Shown piece by piece: positions 54,122 to 62,702 of a DNA stretch of 64,000 nucleotides (positions are counted from its first letter, which is position 1; every line of letters starts with the position of its first letter). Made by a program: the position numbers and the translations under genes. The stretch covers positions 1-64,000 of the forward strand of contig NZ_JQEC01000044.1 of assembly GCF_000764185.1 (NCBI RefSeq). Reading direction: 5' to 3'. This DNA is from Colwellia psychrerythraea (lineage in GTDB: Bacteria > Pseudomonadota > Gammaproteobacteria > Enterobacterales > Alteromonadaceae). Under the pieces are notes generated by a model. The model was not told the origin of the DNA, ran no database searches, and saw only the letters and a list, made by a program, of their open reading frames with translations.

Positions 54122-54820
54122 TTAACTAGTAAAATAACCTGTTAATTGAAAGCCTATCAACATAAAACCGGCGCTCATTAGTAAAGTATTGCTCGCAGTT
54201 GAAAACTGCTGAAAAGAAGAATGTTTTCGCCAAAAGCTAATAACCAGTAATATAATTGTTAATGCGGCAAACTGTCCTAGTTCCACCCCTAAATTAAAAG
54301 CAATCAAATTAGCCAACAAGCCATCTTGCGGTAGCTGAAATTCTTGTAATTTTGTTGCTAAACCAAAACCATGAAATAAGCCAAAAACCAATACAGCCAC
54401 TTTAGCATTTGGGCTAAAACCTAAAGTACGTTGAAAACCGCCTAAGTTATCAAACCCCTTGTAAACAACAGAAAATCCGATAATAGCATCAATAATATAG
54501 GCATTCACTTGTATGTCAGACAACACACCAAACAATAAAGTTAGACTGTGACCCAAAGTAAACATACTGACATACAGTAGAATGTCTTTGCTCTTATATA
54601 AAAAGAAAATAACGCCCGCTAAAAACAGTAAATGGTCGTAACCAGTCACCATATGTTTCGCGCCAATATACATAAAGGCGAAAAACTGTACGCCGGTATT
54701 GTTTAACAAAAACAAACGAGTACTTTCATCAACACCGTGAGCTACAGCATCAAAAGCACTCAAACCCACCAGGCACAAAACCATAACAATTACGGTTAAG
54801 CGATTACTACTAGAAAACAT
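54122..54820 (-). CDS. HupE/UreJ-family membrane protein
   Basis: 232 residues with a signal peptide ending AVAHG and six or so membrane helices with the family motifs GAKHMVTGYDHLLFLAG, FTLGHSLTLLFG and GLFHGFGLA. The histidines in HMVTGYDHLLF, GHSLT and FHGFG are the conserved metal-site candidates. HupE/UreJ proteins are linked to nickel or other metal uptake; no hydrogenase or urease gene is visible here, so the substrate is open. CGGAG precedes the ATG. Confidence 0.8.
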   Translation of the reverse strand: MFSSSNRLTVIVMVLCLVGLSAFDAVAHGVDESTRLFLLNNTGVQFFAFMYIGAKHMVTGYDHLLFLAGVIFFLYKSKDILLYVSMFTLGHSLTLLFGVLSDIQVNAYIIDAIIGFSVVYKGFDNLGGFQRTLGFSPNAKVAVLVFGLFHGFGLATKLQEFQLPQDGLLANLIAFNLGVELGQFAALTIILLVISFWRKHSSFQQFSTASNTLLMSAGFMLIGFQLTGYFTS

Positions 54821-54960
54821 TAATGACTCCGCTGACTTCAGCCTGCTTTAAATACATAATAAGAGTTTTATCTCGGCGACAATACAAACCAGATAAAAGG
54901 TTGATGACATAATGCCAGTTATATTACTACTGACAAGTTATTACCATATTATTTTACAAG

Positions 54961-55132
54961 ACCTACTGGCAATAAAATTAAATAGACAGCCATTGGCCAT
55001 TCGGCACAACAAAGCCAAAGTGCTAAGACTATTGCTCAAACAAGCGAATACGTTGCTGAGTAAAGAGGAGATTTTATCGCTAGTTTAGCAAAATAAAGTA
55101 GTTTCTTAGAAAGCAGTGTTGCAAAATATTAG
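54961..55132 (+). pseudogene. decayed winged-helix DNA-binding domain (copy of the 57169 regulator)
   Basis: Reading plus from 54961 gives LNRQPLAIRHNKAKVLRLLL, then KQANTLLSKEEILSLV, stop, QNKVVS, stop, KAVLQNI. This lines up without any gap with residues of the intact regulator (QSLAIRHNEAKVLALLLEQA, then KVFSKEEILSLVWQDKVVSEQAVFQNI). A Trp codon and a Glu codon have become TAG. No promoter or start, and no C-terminal part, remain. The rest of the 54821-55281 gap shows nothing else convincing. Confidence 0.85.
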
Positions 55133-55281
55133 GGGCTGTTGATCTTTCGAGATTTTTTTTCAGCCGTTGTTTTGGCAATTATGACGTAAATAAGTTACCT
55201 CTAACCCTTGAATTTATCAACGTTATTATCGATGACCCGATAAGCTTCCAATAACTACGAGAGCGAGTGGTTAGTTGTAAC

Positions 55282-56673
55282 TTATTTACTGTACTGGTCA
55301 ATCACATCTTGTACTGCATGGTTACACACCTCACAAAACCCCATGCTACGAGTAAACATTAAGCAATTTTGTTGAGATCGGTAATAACCTTTGGCTTGGT
55401 AATTAGCACCTTCGAATAAACCGATGTCATTTTTGTATTTATTTTTATCAAACAAAATGGCTTCCCAATTTAAGCGCTCTTGAAATAAGGCATCCATTAC
55501 CGTTTCTGGTGATTTTTTAGCACGAATATCGCTACGTTCTTGTTCATGAACTCGAACATAAGCATCGTATTTATCTTGCTGCCAAGCAGTAGGAACAGGA
55601 GTACTATCTTTAATTAAATGCTTCCATTTTAAAGTGTTTCGGTCAGTATTAGCGGTAACATTAGGTTCAAAGGGTTCAGGTCGCACTGATGATGAGGTGT
55701 TATAAGCGACTGGTGAGCTATAGTAGGCATCAGCTAAACCCGCAAAGTGGTGACCAAACTCATGAATAAAAATATATTCAGCAGAGCCGCTATCAACTGA
55801 TGTAGTAGCATGTAAACCATAAATACCGCCACCACCGTAGGTGTTATTATTCATTAATACTTCAACAAATTCGTAAGGGGCCTCCGCGGCAATTTTTCGA
55901 AAAGTTTTATTATCAAAAATTAACGCATAGCGCTCACTGCCAAAAGTATCGTAACTTGAGCCAACAGGATTATTACGATACTTTCCTGTTGAAGGACGGT
56001 TTACCCCAGACTCTAGTGCTGGGGGCATTAAGCCCCAAACATTAAAATCATTTTTACGCTCTTTATAAGGTGAAGTAGCAAACATTACTTTTAACATGCG
56101 TTGAGCATCAGCGATAAACTTGCCTTTTTCTGCTTGGGTATAACCATCGCCTAATAATAATAGATCCACCTTTTTACTTGGGTCACCATTATCCATCAAT
56201 GGAATGATGCCATACTGCTCAGCCTTTTTGGCTCGTTTAATAAACATACTGCTTGGGTCAACTTGTGTACGCCACAACTCTTTAAACTCAAGTTGTTGCT
56301 CATCTTTTCGTACTTTTAAGGTGATTTCTACTGGATGTTTAGGTTCAGGAAAGCGTAGCGATTCGCTAAAAGTTTTATATTGTTTACTTGCTTCTTTGGT
56401 AGTAATCCATTCCTGATAAATGTTACTAAAACTGCGTGAATAAATGAGTTTTTTAGTTGCTATATCAACTACTTCAAAAACATATTTACCACGTAAAGTA
56501 GTGTCAATAGGTTGATTAGGGTTGCCTGGCCAAGGCAGAGGTTCAATCACTATTTCGTCTACCGCAAACAACTCCTGCCCTAAACCCCCTGTATGATAAT
56601 AATCTAAACGCATGGTGCCAGTGGCAAAACACTGGCAAGTTATTAACGACAACAATAAAATTATGGTCTTCAT
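55282..56673 (-). CDS. secreted M64-family (IgA peptidase-like) metallopeptidase
   Basis: The start is the ATG at 56673 (MKTIILLLSLITCQCFATG, a clear signal peptide) with AAGGTGG before it; a longer frame from 56739 adds 22 unrelated residues. The N-terminal beta domain is followed by the peptidase domain: VDLLLLGDGYTQAEKGKF and the zinc motif HEFGHHFAGLADAY (HExxH plus a downstream Asp ligand). A C-terminal CEVCNHAV motif may be structural. The family includes Clostridium IgA protease; in marine bacteria such proteins are likely extracellular proteases. The gene lies between the decayed and intact copies of a winged-helix regulator. Confidence 0.86.
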   Translation of the reverse strand: MKTIILLLSLITCQCFATGTMRLDYYHTGGLGQELFAVDEIVIEPLPWPGNPNQPIDTTLRGKYVFEVVDIATKKLIYSRSFSNIYQEWITTKEASKQYKTFSESLRFPEPKHPVEITLKVRKDEQQLEFKELWRTQVDPSSMFIKRAKKAEQYGIIPLMDNGDPSKKVDLLLLGDGYTQAEKGKFIADAQRMLKVMFATSPYKERKNDFNVWGLMPPALESGVNRPSTGKYRNNPVGSSYDTFGSERYALIFDNKTFRKIAAEAPYEFVEVLMNNNTYGGGGIYGLHATTSVDSGSAEYIFIHEFGHHFAGLADAYYSSPVAYNTSSSVRPEPFEPNVTANTDRNTLKWKHLIKDSTPVPTAWQQDKYDAYVRVHEQERSDIRAKKSPETVMDALFQERLNWEAILFDKNKYKNDIGLFEGANYQAKGYYRSQQNCLMFTRSMGFCEVCNHAVQDVIDQYSK

Positions 56674-56739
56674 GAGCCACCTTGTTAGTTTTTGCAATGA
56701 TAAAAATATGCTAGCAGTATATTTATCGCCCAGAAACAT

Positions 56740-57168
56740 AGTACTTTTAATAAGTTAATTTACATTAAGATCAATAAGTTATTAGTTAATAGCAGATACA
56801 CATTACTTCCAGTATATTTGACCCATTTATTCACTCTTACTTTGCCATTATTGCTTTGTGTGGGCTAGTAAGCTTTTAGCATCGGCTTCGCTCAACAAGG
56901 TCACTTTATGAATAATGACTTGCTCAATAGGGGGTTTCAATAGCAGATAATAATGCACTATCAATAGCAGAGTTATTGCTGAAAAATTACTGTAATGATT
57001 ATAAGTTTACGAATAAATGATACCAATTAACATGCTGTGGTCATTAAAGGTAAACTTCATTTTGACAGTAACTCAAAGATACTCGTTTCAGGATCGCTTG
57101 CCTATAAGGGTTAACTAGAAATAAAATTAAACAGTTAGCTATGCCGCTTTAATGACGAATCAGTTAAG
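56740..57168. other. intergenic region with a possible gene remnant
   Basis: No confident gene. On the minus strand, about 57003 to 56848 can be read as a short open stretch (AITLLLIVHYYLLLKPPIEQ, then ending LLAHTKQ and stop) with a hydrophobic start and no ATG or ribosome binding site. It may be a degraded membrane protein end. The remainder should contain the promoter of the regulator starting at 57169. Confidence 0.35.
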
Positions 57169-59052
57169 ATGATGTCGAATCCATTCTTCAGGCAACTTAT
57201 TAATCCGATGCGCTATAGTTTTAAAGATTTTGAATTTGACAGTGAAAGTTTAGTCTTAAGACAGAGCGGGCAGTCATTGGCCATTCGTCATAACGAGGCT
57301 AAAGTGCTAGCGCTGCTGCTTGAACAAGCAGATAAGGTATTTAGTAAAGAAGAAATACTGTCCTTAGTCTGGCAAGATAAAGTGGTTTCTGAGCAAGCAG
57401 TATTTCAAAACATTAGCCATTTAAGAAACTTATTTGGTAATGACGCCATTAAAACATTTCCAAAACGTGGCTATCAATGGCAACTAGCGGCTAACTCTGC
57501 ATCAACCGAGATTAAGTCCACTGAACAACAATCATCAGCTATTGCTATGGCTACATCAGCAAATAACTTACCTACCATTTCCCCTAGTAAAAAACAGAGA
57601 ACAACCAAAGATTATTGGCCATATGCACTGCTAATCAGCATGGTGATAATTATCATTGTTTCTTTCAATTTCACCAATAAAACCACTCCAGCAAACAAAG
57701 CAGTATTGAAGAAAATAGCTTACATTCCAATTTCGCATGCCCAAGATGACCAAGACTTCTCTATTGCAGATAATGAACAATTTGATTTCACTGTCTTAAG
57801 CAATATTACCACCGATGAGTTTCACAATAACCTGGAGTTAACCTATCCAGAGTTAGCACAAACACATCCGTTGATATTAACCGCACAAATACGCAGTCAC
57901 AATCAACACAGCTATATCGACTTTCTTGTTAAAGGACCATCTGGCGATTGGCAAGGACAATTATCGGGTGATTCAACCACCGATGTTATTCAGCAACTTC
58001 AGCAACATTTACAACAACAAGTTATTTATGACTTGCTTAATACGGCACAACCTCCCGAGCTTAAACAAGCTAACTTATCTATTGCCCATCAGCAATCACC
58101 TAATGACCTCATCATTTTGGGTGCATTAATCGATGTTTATATCATGATGAATGAATTGGAAAAAGCCATGGTCATGGCAGACAAATTAGCAAATATTTCT
58201 GAAGAAATAGAAAATTGGCAACACTTAGGTAACGCTTTGCTTTTTCAAAGTAAAGTGCTCACTCGAAAAGAACTCTATGAACTAAGTTCTCACAAGCTCA
58301 CCACCGCTATAAGTTACTTTGAACAAATTGACGACTTAAAACGCCAAGCCGATGCTTGGTATGCCCATTCATGGTTAGATCATCAAGAAGATGATTACCC
58401 TGCAATTAAAAAAAGTTTACTAAAGTCAGTAAGTTTATCGCTCCAGGCTAAGGATATCCCACGCGAACTAGACGCCCTTACCTACCTATCAATACTAGCC
58501 TATAAACATAGTGAAGCAGACGATAAATACTTGTACTTACAGCAAGCTGAAAATAAGATGAAAAGCTATCAGCTGCCAATTTATCACTTTGCCAAAATCC
58601 CCTTTCATTATGCTTTTTTTGCTAAAACAACTTCGGATAAAGAGCCTCATTGGGAGCAAGTACTTGAATATACCAAATTAACCCCAGACCATTGGGTCGC
58701 ACAATCCAGCCGAAAAGCACTCATGCGCCATTTTCTCAAACAAAATAGACTAAGTGAGGCTAAAGCATTACTGGATAATATAAAGACAAACAATGCACAT
58801 AACTCCTATTTACATGCATTATTAGCTCAAGCTAACTTAGATAGTGAACAATTCAACCTCCATGCTCAGCGTAGCTTTGAACAAGCTCGTCTTGCTGGCG
58901 AAACACGACTGAGTTTAGATATTGCCTTGTTATTATGTAGTGAACCTAACGCACAAGTTAATTACGATTTTTACTCTCAGTATATTAATGACAATGCCGA
59001 CAACAATTGGCGACGCAATAATAAAGAAAAGTTGCTGGCACTGAACTTTTAA
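57169..59052 (+). CDS. winged-helix (CadC-type) membrane regulator with TPR-like C-terminus
   Basis: 627 residues. The winged helix is at about 14-110 (RYSFKDFEFDSESLVLRQSG, KEEILSLVWQDKVVSEQ, KTFPKRGYQWQL). A membrane helix follows at about 155-173 (ALLISMVIIIIVSF), then a long helical C-terminal part with TPR-like repeats. The layout is that of the protein at 15567-17213, whose start aligns with the ATG at 57208 (MRYSFKDFEF), so that may be the true start; neither ATG has a good ribosome binding site. Targets are unknown; the adjacent M64 peptidase gene is a candidate. Confidence 0.82.
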   Translation: MMSNPFFRQLINPMRYSFKDFEFDSESLVLRQSGQSLAIRHNEAKVLALLLEQADKVFSKEEILSLVWQDKVVSEQAVFQNISHLRNLFGNDAIKTFPKRGYQWQLAANSASTEIKSTEQQSSAIAMATSANNLPTISPSKKQRTTKDYWPYALLISMVIIIIVSFNFTNKTTPANKAVLKKIAYIPISHAQDDQDFSIADNEQFDFTVLSNITTDEFHNNLELTYPELAQTHPLILTAQIRSHNQHSYIDFLVKGPSGDWQGQLSGDSTTDVIQQLQQHLQQQVIYDLLNTAQPPELKQANLSIAHQQSPNDLIILGALIDVYIMMNELEKAMVMADKLANISEEIENWQHLGNALLFQSKVLTRKELYELSSHKLTTAISYFEQIDDLKRQADAWYAHSWLDHQEDDYPAIKKSLLKSVSLSLQAKDIPRELDALTYLSILAYKHSEADDKYLYLQQAENKMKSYQLPIYHFAKIPFHYAFFAKTTSDKEPHWEQVLEYTKLTPDHWVAQSSRKALMRHFLKQNRLSEAKALLDNIKTNNAHNSYLHALLAQANLDSEQFNLHAQRSFEQARLAGETRLSLDIALLLCSEPNAQVNYDFYSQYINDNADNNWRRNNKEKLLALNF

Positions 59053-59125
59053 CTTGCCCTACCTTTAAAAACTCAATCTTGATCTGCCACATCACTAGGC
59101 TTGACGTTTATTTATCCTGCTTAGC

Positions 59126-59684
59126 GTCGCGGTGACGACAACACCCAAGGGGCGACGTACCGCCGCGCCTTCCCTTGGAACCCTTGCGACGCCCTACTCA
59201 GTGAAAGCATAAATCATCAATTTTGTGTTTAGAGAGAATACCTGCCGATATTCGTCCATGAAAAGCGGCAGTCCTCGCCATCAGGACAATATGCTCCTGC
59301 ATTGTCTAACAAGTTACATCCATGCAACGTCATGGATCAGCTTGACTGACACTTTGCAAAAGTGAGATATATTCACTGAGATTGGATTTGGAGTATTTAA
59401 CTCCGTTCATAAATCAAAATGGGTAAAGAACTTTTGACTAGTTAGAGATGACAAAGCCTCAACAAGCACCAAGTCTGCTTTTTCAAACGCCGGAGTGAAG
59501 CACAATATTCACATATTGCCATCATGGATAAAGGAAAAAACAATGTGGCACATGGATGTGCCTTCATTGCTGTTACGTCGAAGATATTATGCTGAATGTA
59601 GGATAACGTTTGATGTAGCAGCGCCGGGGAATTCCAAAGGGGTCTCGGCGTTTAGCCACCTTTGGCTGTCGTCGCCACCGCGAC
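59126..59684. repeat. GC-rich structured non-coding element with imperfect terminal inverted repeats
   Basis: In an otherwise AT-rich region, the ends of this stretch are GC-rich. The left end GTCGCGGTG-ACGACA-ACACCCAAGG is matched by the reverse complement of the right end (GTCGCGGTGGCGACGACAGCCAAAGG). Internal hairpins include CCAAGGG / CCCTTGG (59145-59178), ATCCATG-caacgt-CATGGAT (around 59330) and GGCACAT-gg-ATGTGCC (around 59547). No protein is supported on either strand; a 66-codon frame at 59495-59695 has no family features. It may be a MITE-like or REP-like mobile element. The 59053-59125 gap holds nothing visible. Confidence 0.5.
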
Positions 59685-59719
59685 AAATCATTTAACTTTG
59701 CTATGCTTTCATTTATTCA

Positions 59720-59821
59720 ATGTTCACTAATACCACAGAGCAGACATTAGCTATTACAGCTAATTGGGAAGATTGGATTAAATTTTGTATCGATAACGCC
59801 TCATTAAGAGGAAATTTATAG
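59720..59821 (+). other. short open frame, possible gene remnant at the array edge
   Basis: 33 codons ending ITANWEDWIKFCIDNASLRGNL, running into the first attC-like site so that its stop lies inside it. There is no ribosome binding site. It is probably a remnant or chance; recorded because it spans the array boundary. Confidence 0.25.
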
Positions 59822-59889
59822 TTGGCTAAAATTGTTGAACGCAGTGAAGACAGCCCACTGTAAATTTTCCTGCTTGAATGACTTGTAGC
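59791..59889 (-). repeat. attC-like recombination site 1 (after parE)
   Basis: Reading the minus strand from the parE stop: GCTACAAG, an L-box-like CAGGAAAATTT, AGTGGGCTGTC, a variable loop, TTTTAGCCAACTAT, then CCTCTTAATGAGGCGTTATCG. The core GTTATC at 59792-59797 and the shared inner segments match sites 2 and 4. It lies 5 bp beyond parE, as an attC should. Confidence 0.75.
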
Positions 59890-59894
59890 CGTAT

Positions 59895-60194
59895 TTAGCT
59901 CTGCAGAAGAAATCTACGTAGATCTCGTTCTTGCCGCATGACATGCAAAATATAAACTTTGTCACTATCAACTTTATAGAAAATACGGCAGGGATTAACA
60001 TTAACTTCGCGATAATTTAAGTTAACTAACTCCTGTGGCCTTTTGCCAGATTCAGGATGACTTTCTAACCTTGATATTTTATCGAATATTTTTTGAACTA
60101 ATTTTTTAGCCGCTGAAATATTACTTAAAGCAATGTATTCAGCTATATCATTTAAATCATCAAGAGCTGGTGATGTCCATATTACTTCAGCCAT
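59895..60194 (-). CDS. parE: ParE-family toxin
   Basis: 99 residues of the RelE/ParE fold: TSPALDDLNDIAEYIALSN, KISRLESHPESGKRPQEL, REVNVNPCRIFYKVDSDKVYILHVMRQERDL. ParE toxins usually inhibit DNA gyrase, RelE types cleave mRNA; the helix pair at the N-terminus and the C-terminal RQERDL favour ParE. Its start overlaps the antitoxin stop by 13 bp. Together they form one mobile cassette ending at attC site 1. Confidence 0.87.
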   Translation of the reverse strand: MAEVIWTSPALDDLNDIAEYIALSNISAAKKLVQKIFDKISRLESHPESGKRPQELVNLNYREVNVNPCRIFYKVDSDKVYILHVMRQERDLRRFLLQS

Positions 60195-60439
60195 TTGCTC
60201 ATTTTCTCTTTTGCATCTTGATTTGAAAATGTATTACCATTTTTAATTGCTTGCTCACCGCGTGCCACACCTTCAAGAATAGCCATTCGCTGTTGCATAA
60301 ACTCATAATCATCAACATCAACTAAATAAGCAGATGGTTGCCCATGTTCAGTAATTAACACTGGTTCTTTGGAAATATGGAGTTCAGCCAAAATTTTAGT
60401 CGCTTGACGTTTAAGTGTTGTTACGAGTTCAACTCTCAT
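60182..60439 (-). CDS. Phd/YefM-family antitoxin
   Basis: 85 residues with the Phd N-terminal DNA-binding fold (KRQATKILAELHISKEPVLITEHGQPSAYLVDVDDYE) and a charged, probably disordered C-terminus that would wrap the toxin. The first gene of the pair, with TAGGT before the ATG, it presumably autorepresses the operon. Toxin-antitoxin cassettes are common in sedentary integron arrays, where they stabilise the array. Confidence 0.87.
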   Translation of the reverse strand: MRVELVTTLKRQATKILAELHISKEPVLITEHGQPSAYLVDVDDYEFMQQRMAILEGVARGEQAIKNGNTFSNQDAKEKMSKWLK

Positions 60440-60509
60440 GATAAAACCTATTTAGAATTAAATAATGTATCACTATAGTATCACATAGACTCGAGGGTAC
60501 AACTATACG

Positions 60510-60605
60510 GCTATCGCCTCACTAAGAGGCAAATAATAGTTGGTTAAATTAAGCGACGAAGGAGCATAAACCAACTGTTATCATTGTCGCACTTCGAACT
60601 TGAAA
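60510..60605 (-). repeat. attC-like site 2, degenerate core
   Basis: Shares with sites 1 and 4 the inner blocks GCCTCACTAAGAGGC, ATAGTTGGTTAAA and AACCAACTGTTAT (plus-strand reading). The core that reads TAACGCC in sites 1 and 4 is TATCGCC here, so recombination competence is doubtful. It starts immediately beyond the stop of the 60606-61160 gene. Confidence 0.65.
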
Positions 60606-61160
60606 CTAAGTTTCACTTGCCACTTTAGTTTGTTTATCAAAATGGTCAACTGCAAAACTAAACAGGACTTTAATCATAAAGAACATACTAACCATCAAAA
60701 ACCATACGGGAAGAGACAAATAAATTAATAACAATATACCGTAACACATTAAGTTTGCAGCAATAAAACCCTGAATGGATTTTCCTTTCAAGGCATTAAC
60801 TAAGAATGCTGAAGCAATAGTGAACCCCCAAACAATCAAAGCAGCACCCATTGGCTCAGAGAGTAACCAAGCGATAACCAAGATATGAATATGAATGGAA
60901 ATAAATATAAGGCGATTTTTAGGCCTTTTTGAGTAAAATTCATTGGTGCCGAAACTGAAATTTGCAATACACCCTGCTAGTACATCAACTATTAGTATAA
61001 AAGCTACAACTGTTTGCCAGCCTCCCAATTCAATACCTGCGACGGAATAAATAATCCAGCTACCAAGTAGAGCAAAAATAACTGTGCAAGAAACTTCTAA
61101 TACTGATTGTTTCTCCCCAAGTACTTCGAAAAGAAACTCGGGTGTTTTAAAATACTTCAT
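60606..61160 (-). CDS. cassette-encoded membrane protein of unknown function
   Basis: 184 residues with about five hydrophobic helices (TVIFALLGSWIIYSVAGIEL, WQTVVAFILIVDVLAGCI, IFISIHIHILVIAWLL, MGAALIVWGFTIASAFLV, LMCYGILLLIYLSLPVWFLM). No family recognised. It is a single-gene cassette between attC-like sites 2 and 3, read in the same direction as the other cassettes. Its start is 63 bp from the recombination boundary, so it probably has space for its own promoter. Confidence 0.65.
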   Translation of the reverse strand: MKYFKTPEFLFEVLGEKQSVLEVSCTVIFALLGSWIIYSVAGIELGGWQTVVAFILIVDVLAGCIANFSFGTNEFYSKRPKNRLIFISIHIHILVIAWLLSEPMGAALIVWGFTIASAFLVNALKGKSIQGFIAANLMCYGILLLIYLSLPVWFLMVSMFFMIKVLFSFAVDHFDKQTKVASET

Positions 61161-61223
61161 TACTTAAATATGACTTCCTGATTAAACACTTAAACAATTA
61201 GTTTTCACCAATACTGCCGTGAA

Positions 61224-61262
61224 ATATAACGTCCTAATAATGGGCAAATTAGCTTGTTATGT
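61224..61262 (-). repeat. short attC-like site 3 (39 bp)
   Basis: Minus strand: ACATAACAAGCTAATTTG, then CCCATTATTAGGACGTTATAT. The outer ACATAAC / GTTATAT and inner CTAAT / ATTAG pair with small offsets, the geometry of a minimal attC. It starts two bases after the stop of the SMI1-like cassette gene. Confidence 0.7.
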
Positions 61263-61263
61263 T

Positions 61264-61851
61264 TCACTTCCACGCATTGTTGTCAGATGAAACGGATGTG
61301 TTGAACAATGACTCATATTCCAAACCATCACTAGCTAAAACCGTACAATCAGAATTATGCATACAAGAATGTAGCAAGCCAATTGGATCTGAGATGTTAG
61401 GAAGAACCAGTTTACTTTTTAATATAGCTTTAGCTTCCTCGTAATCAGGATAATCTTCATTGAATTCAGAAAACATAAAATGAGCTGCTTTCCTCATTTC
61501 AGATAATTGCCCACCACCTGAAAATTTAAGCAAGTCAAACCAATATGGAATTTCAATTATCATAGCTATGAACTCAGAAAGGTTGTTTGCAAGTTTTCCG
61601 GCTTGCCCTTCAGATGAAATAAATAATATAGGTTTGTTTTCCGTTTCATCTTCACCGTAAGCAACATAAAAACCTCCTGAACCTTCTCCAGCAATGACTT
61701 CTGCATGATAGCTTGGAGTTAATTTTATCCAGTCTGTATATTTATCTAAGTTTGATAATTCAAAGTCGAGATAATCACCTAAGTAATTTAAGACTTCATT
61801 TTCAAAAAGATCTGAATATTTGAGCATACTCGAAGATTCCGTGTGAAACAT
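61264..61851 (-). CDS. cassette-encoded protein, possibly SMI1/KNR4 (SUKH)-like
   Basis: 195 residues, soluble and acidic. The segment PILFISSEGQAGKLANNLSEFIAMII recalls the end of SMI1/KNR4 domains, which often serve as immunity or binding proteins; the assignment is tentative. The start codon ATG (61851-61849) lies inside the recombination core GTTATGT of the neighbouring attC, a hallmark of integron cassettes. It has no ribosome binding site of its own that I can see. Confidence 0.6.
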   Translation of the reverse strand: MFHTESSSMLKYSDLFENEVLNYLGDYLDFELSNLDKYTDWIKLTPSYHAEVIAGEGSGGFYVAYGEDETENKPILFISSEGQAGKLANNLSEFIAMIIEIPYWFDLLKFSGGGQLSEMRKAAHFMFSEFNEDYPDYEEAKAILKSKLVLPNISDPIGLLHSCMHNSDCTVLASDGLEYESLFNTSVSSDNNAWK

Positions 61852-61947
61852 AACGCCGCAATAAGCGGAAAATTACTGTTGGCTAAAATGTTTGAGGAAC
61901 GAAAAACAGCCAACTGAATTTTGTCCTGCTTTAACAGCTTGTTATGT
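61848..61947 (-). repeat. attC-like site 4 (100 bp, best conserved)
   Basis: Minus strand: ACATAACAAGCTGTTAAAGC, AGGACAAAATTCAGTTGGCTG, a variable loop, TTTTAGCCAACAGTAATTTT, then CCGCTTATTGCGGCGTTATGT. The ends ACATAAC and GTTATGT are exactly complementary, and the inner GTTGGCTGTT / AACAGCCAAC-type arms fold into a long hairpin with unpaired spacers. It begins two bases after the stop of the 61950-62570 gene. Confidence 0.85.
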
Positions 61948-61949
61948 AT

Positions 61950-62570
61950 TTACCAACAACTGCTAGAATTTGTTATTTTATACAACCCTTCAGTTTTCGT
62001 AGCACTTAACTGATTTATACCTGCCTGAAGTTCCTGCCACTCATCCTCCGAGAAAGATAATAGCGAAAAGTTTAGTTGTGCTTCATTGCTAGTAGCATAA
62101 TTAACTGGGAGTGGATGAAAATCAGCCCAATAATCGTTCTCCTCATTTCCTACGGAGTAAATAGAAGCAGTTGCCACTTTACTCCCTATTTTATAGTTGT
62201 TTTTATTAATAAATTTTTCAATTTTAATTGCAGGGTAATAATCACCATATTTTGCCATATTTGTGTAAACAGCTAATAAAGGAGGGGTTTCTGAAATGAC
62301 AATCGCAGGGGTCGAATCAGCTTTAAAATGCTCCTTAATTCTTAACCAGTAAAATACATTTATAAGCACTAAAACTAAAACAGCTATAAAAAAGTACTTG
62401 TTATAACTGTAAGTAAAGTAAGTACAAATCAATACGGATAGAGCTAAAGGAATCGCTATTCCTGACTTATATTTTAGCCAGTTTAACGGTTCGAGTATAA
62501 TCTCTGACTTATTAGTGGGGGAAGTATCATTGTCTAACGTAAATTTCACACGGACATCCTTTAAATACAT
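61950..62570 (-). CDS. cassette-encoded membrane protein, DUF3239-like (tentative)
   Basis: 206 residues. Two adjacent membrane helices (GIAIPLALSVLICTYFTY, YFFIAVLVLVLINVFYWL) are followed by a soluble domain with PAIVISETPPLLAVYTNMAKYGDYYPAIKI, which recalls DUF3239 proteins. No function is known. The ATG (62570-62568) lies within the core GTTATGT at 62567-62573, as in the neighbouring cassette. It is the first cassette of the array in the direction of reading. Confidence 0.6.
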   Translation of the reverse strand: MYLKDVRVKFTLDNDTSPTNKSEIILEPLNWLKYKSGIAIPLALSVLICTYFTYSYNKYFFIAVLVLVLINVFYWLRIKEHFKADSTPAIVISETPPLLAVYTNMAKYGDYYPAIKIEKFINKNNYKIGSKVATASIYSVGNEENDYWADFHPLPVNYATSNEAQLNFSLLSFSEDEWQELQAGINQLSATKTEGLYKITNSSSCW

Positions 62571-62640
62571 AACAGTGTATTAGTGCACATCTCGAATTAA
62601 ACCGTCGACAATTTCGGCTTAAAGCGTTCGCACACAATAC
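62567..62640 (-). repeat. array boundary with recombination core, partial attC or attI-like
   Basis: GTTATGT core preceded (minus strand) by GTGCACTAATACACT, which resembles the L-box end of an attC. The partner half is not clearly recognisable, apart from a possible TTTAAGCCG / CGGTTTAA pairing. No integrase gene is visible beyond it inside the window. Confidence 0.4.
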
Positions 62641-62702
62641 TTTTTATAATAATTTTAGTAACTTACCAGTAAGTTTGGTTGCATTCAACTCCGCCTATAA
62701 AT

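Noticed and set aside
59495..59695. 66-codon frame in the GC-rich element
   Set aside because: It runs through hairpins and the terminal inverted repeat and has no recognisable protein features.
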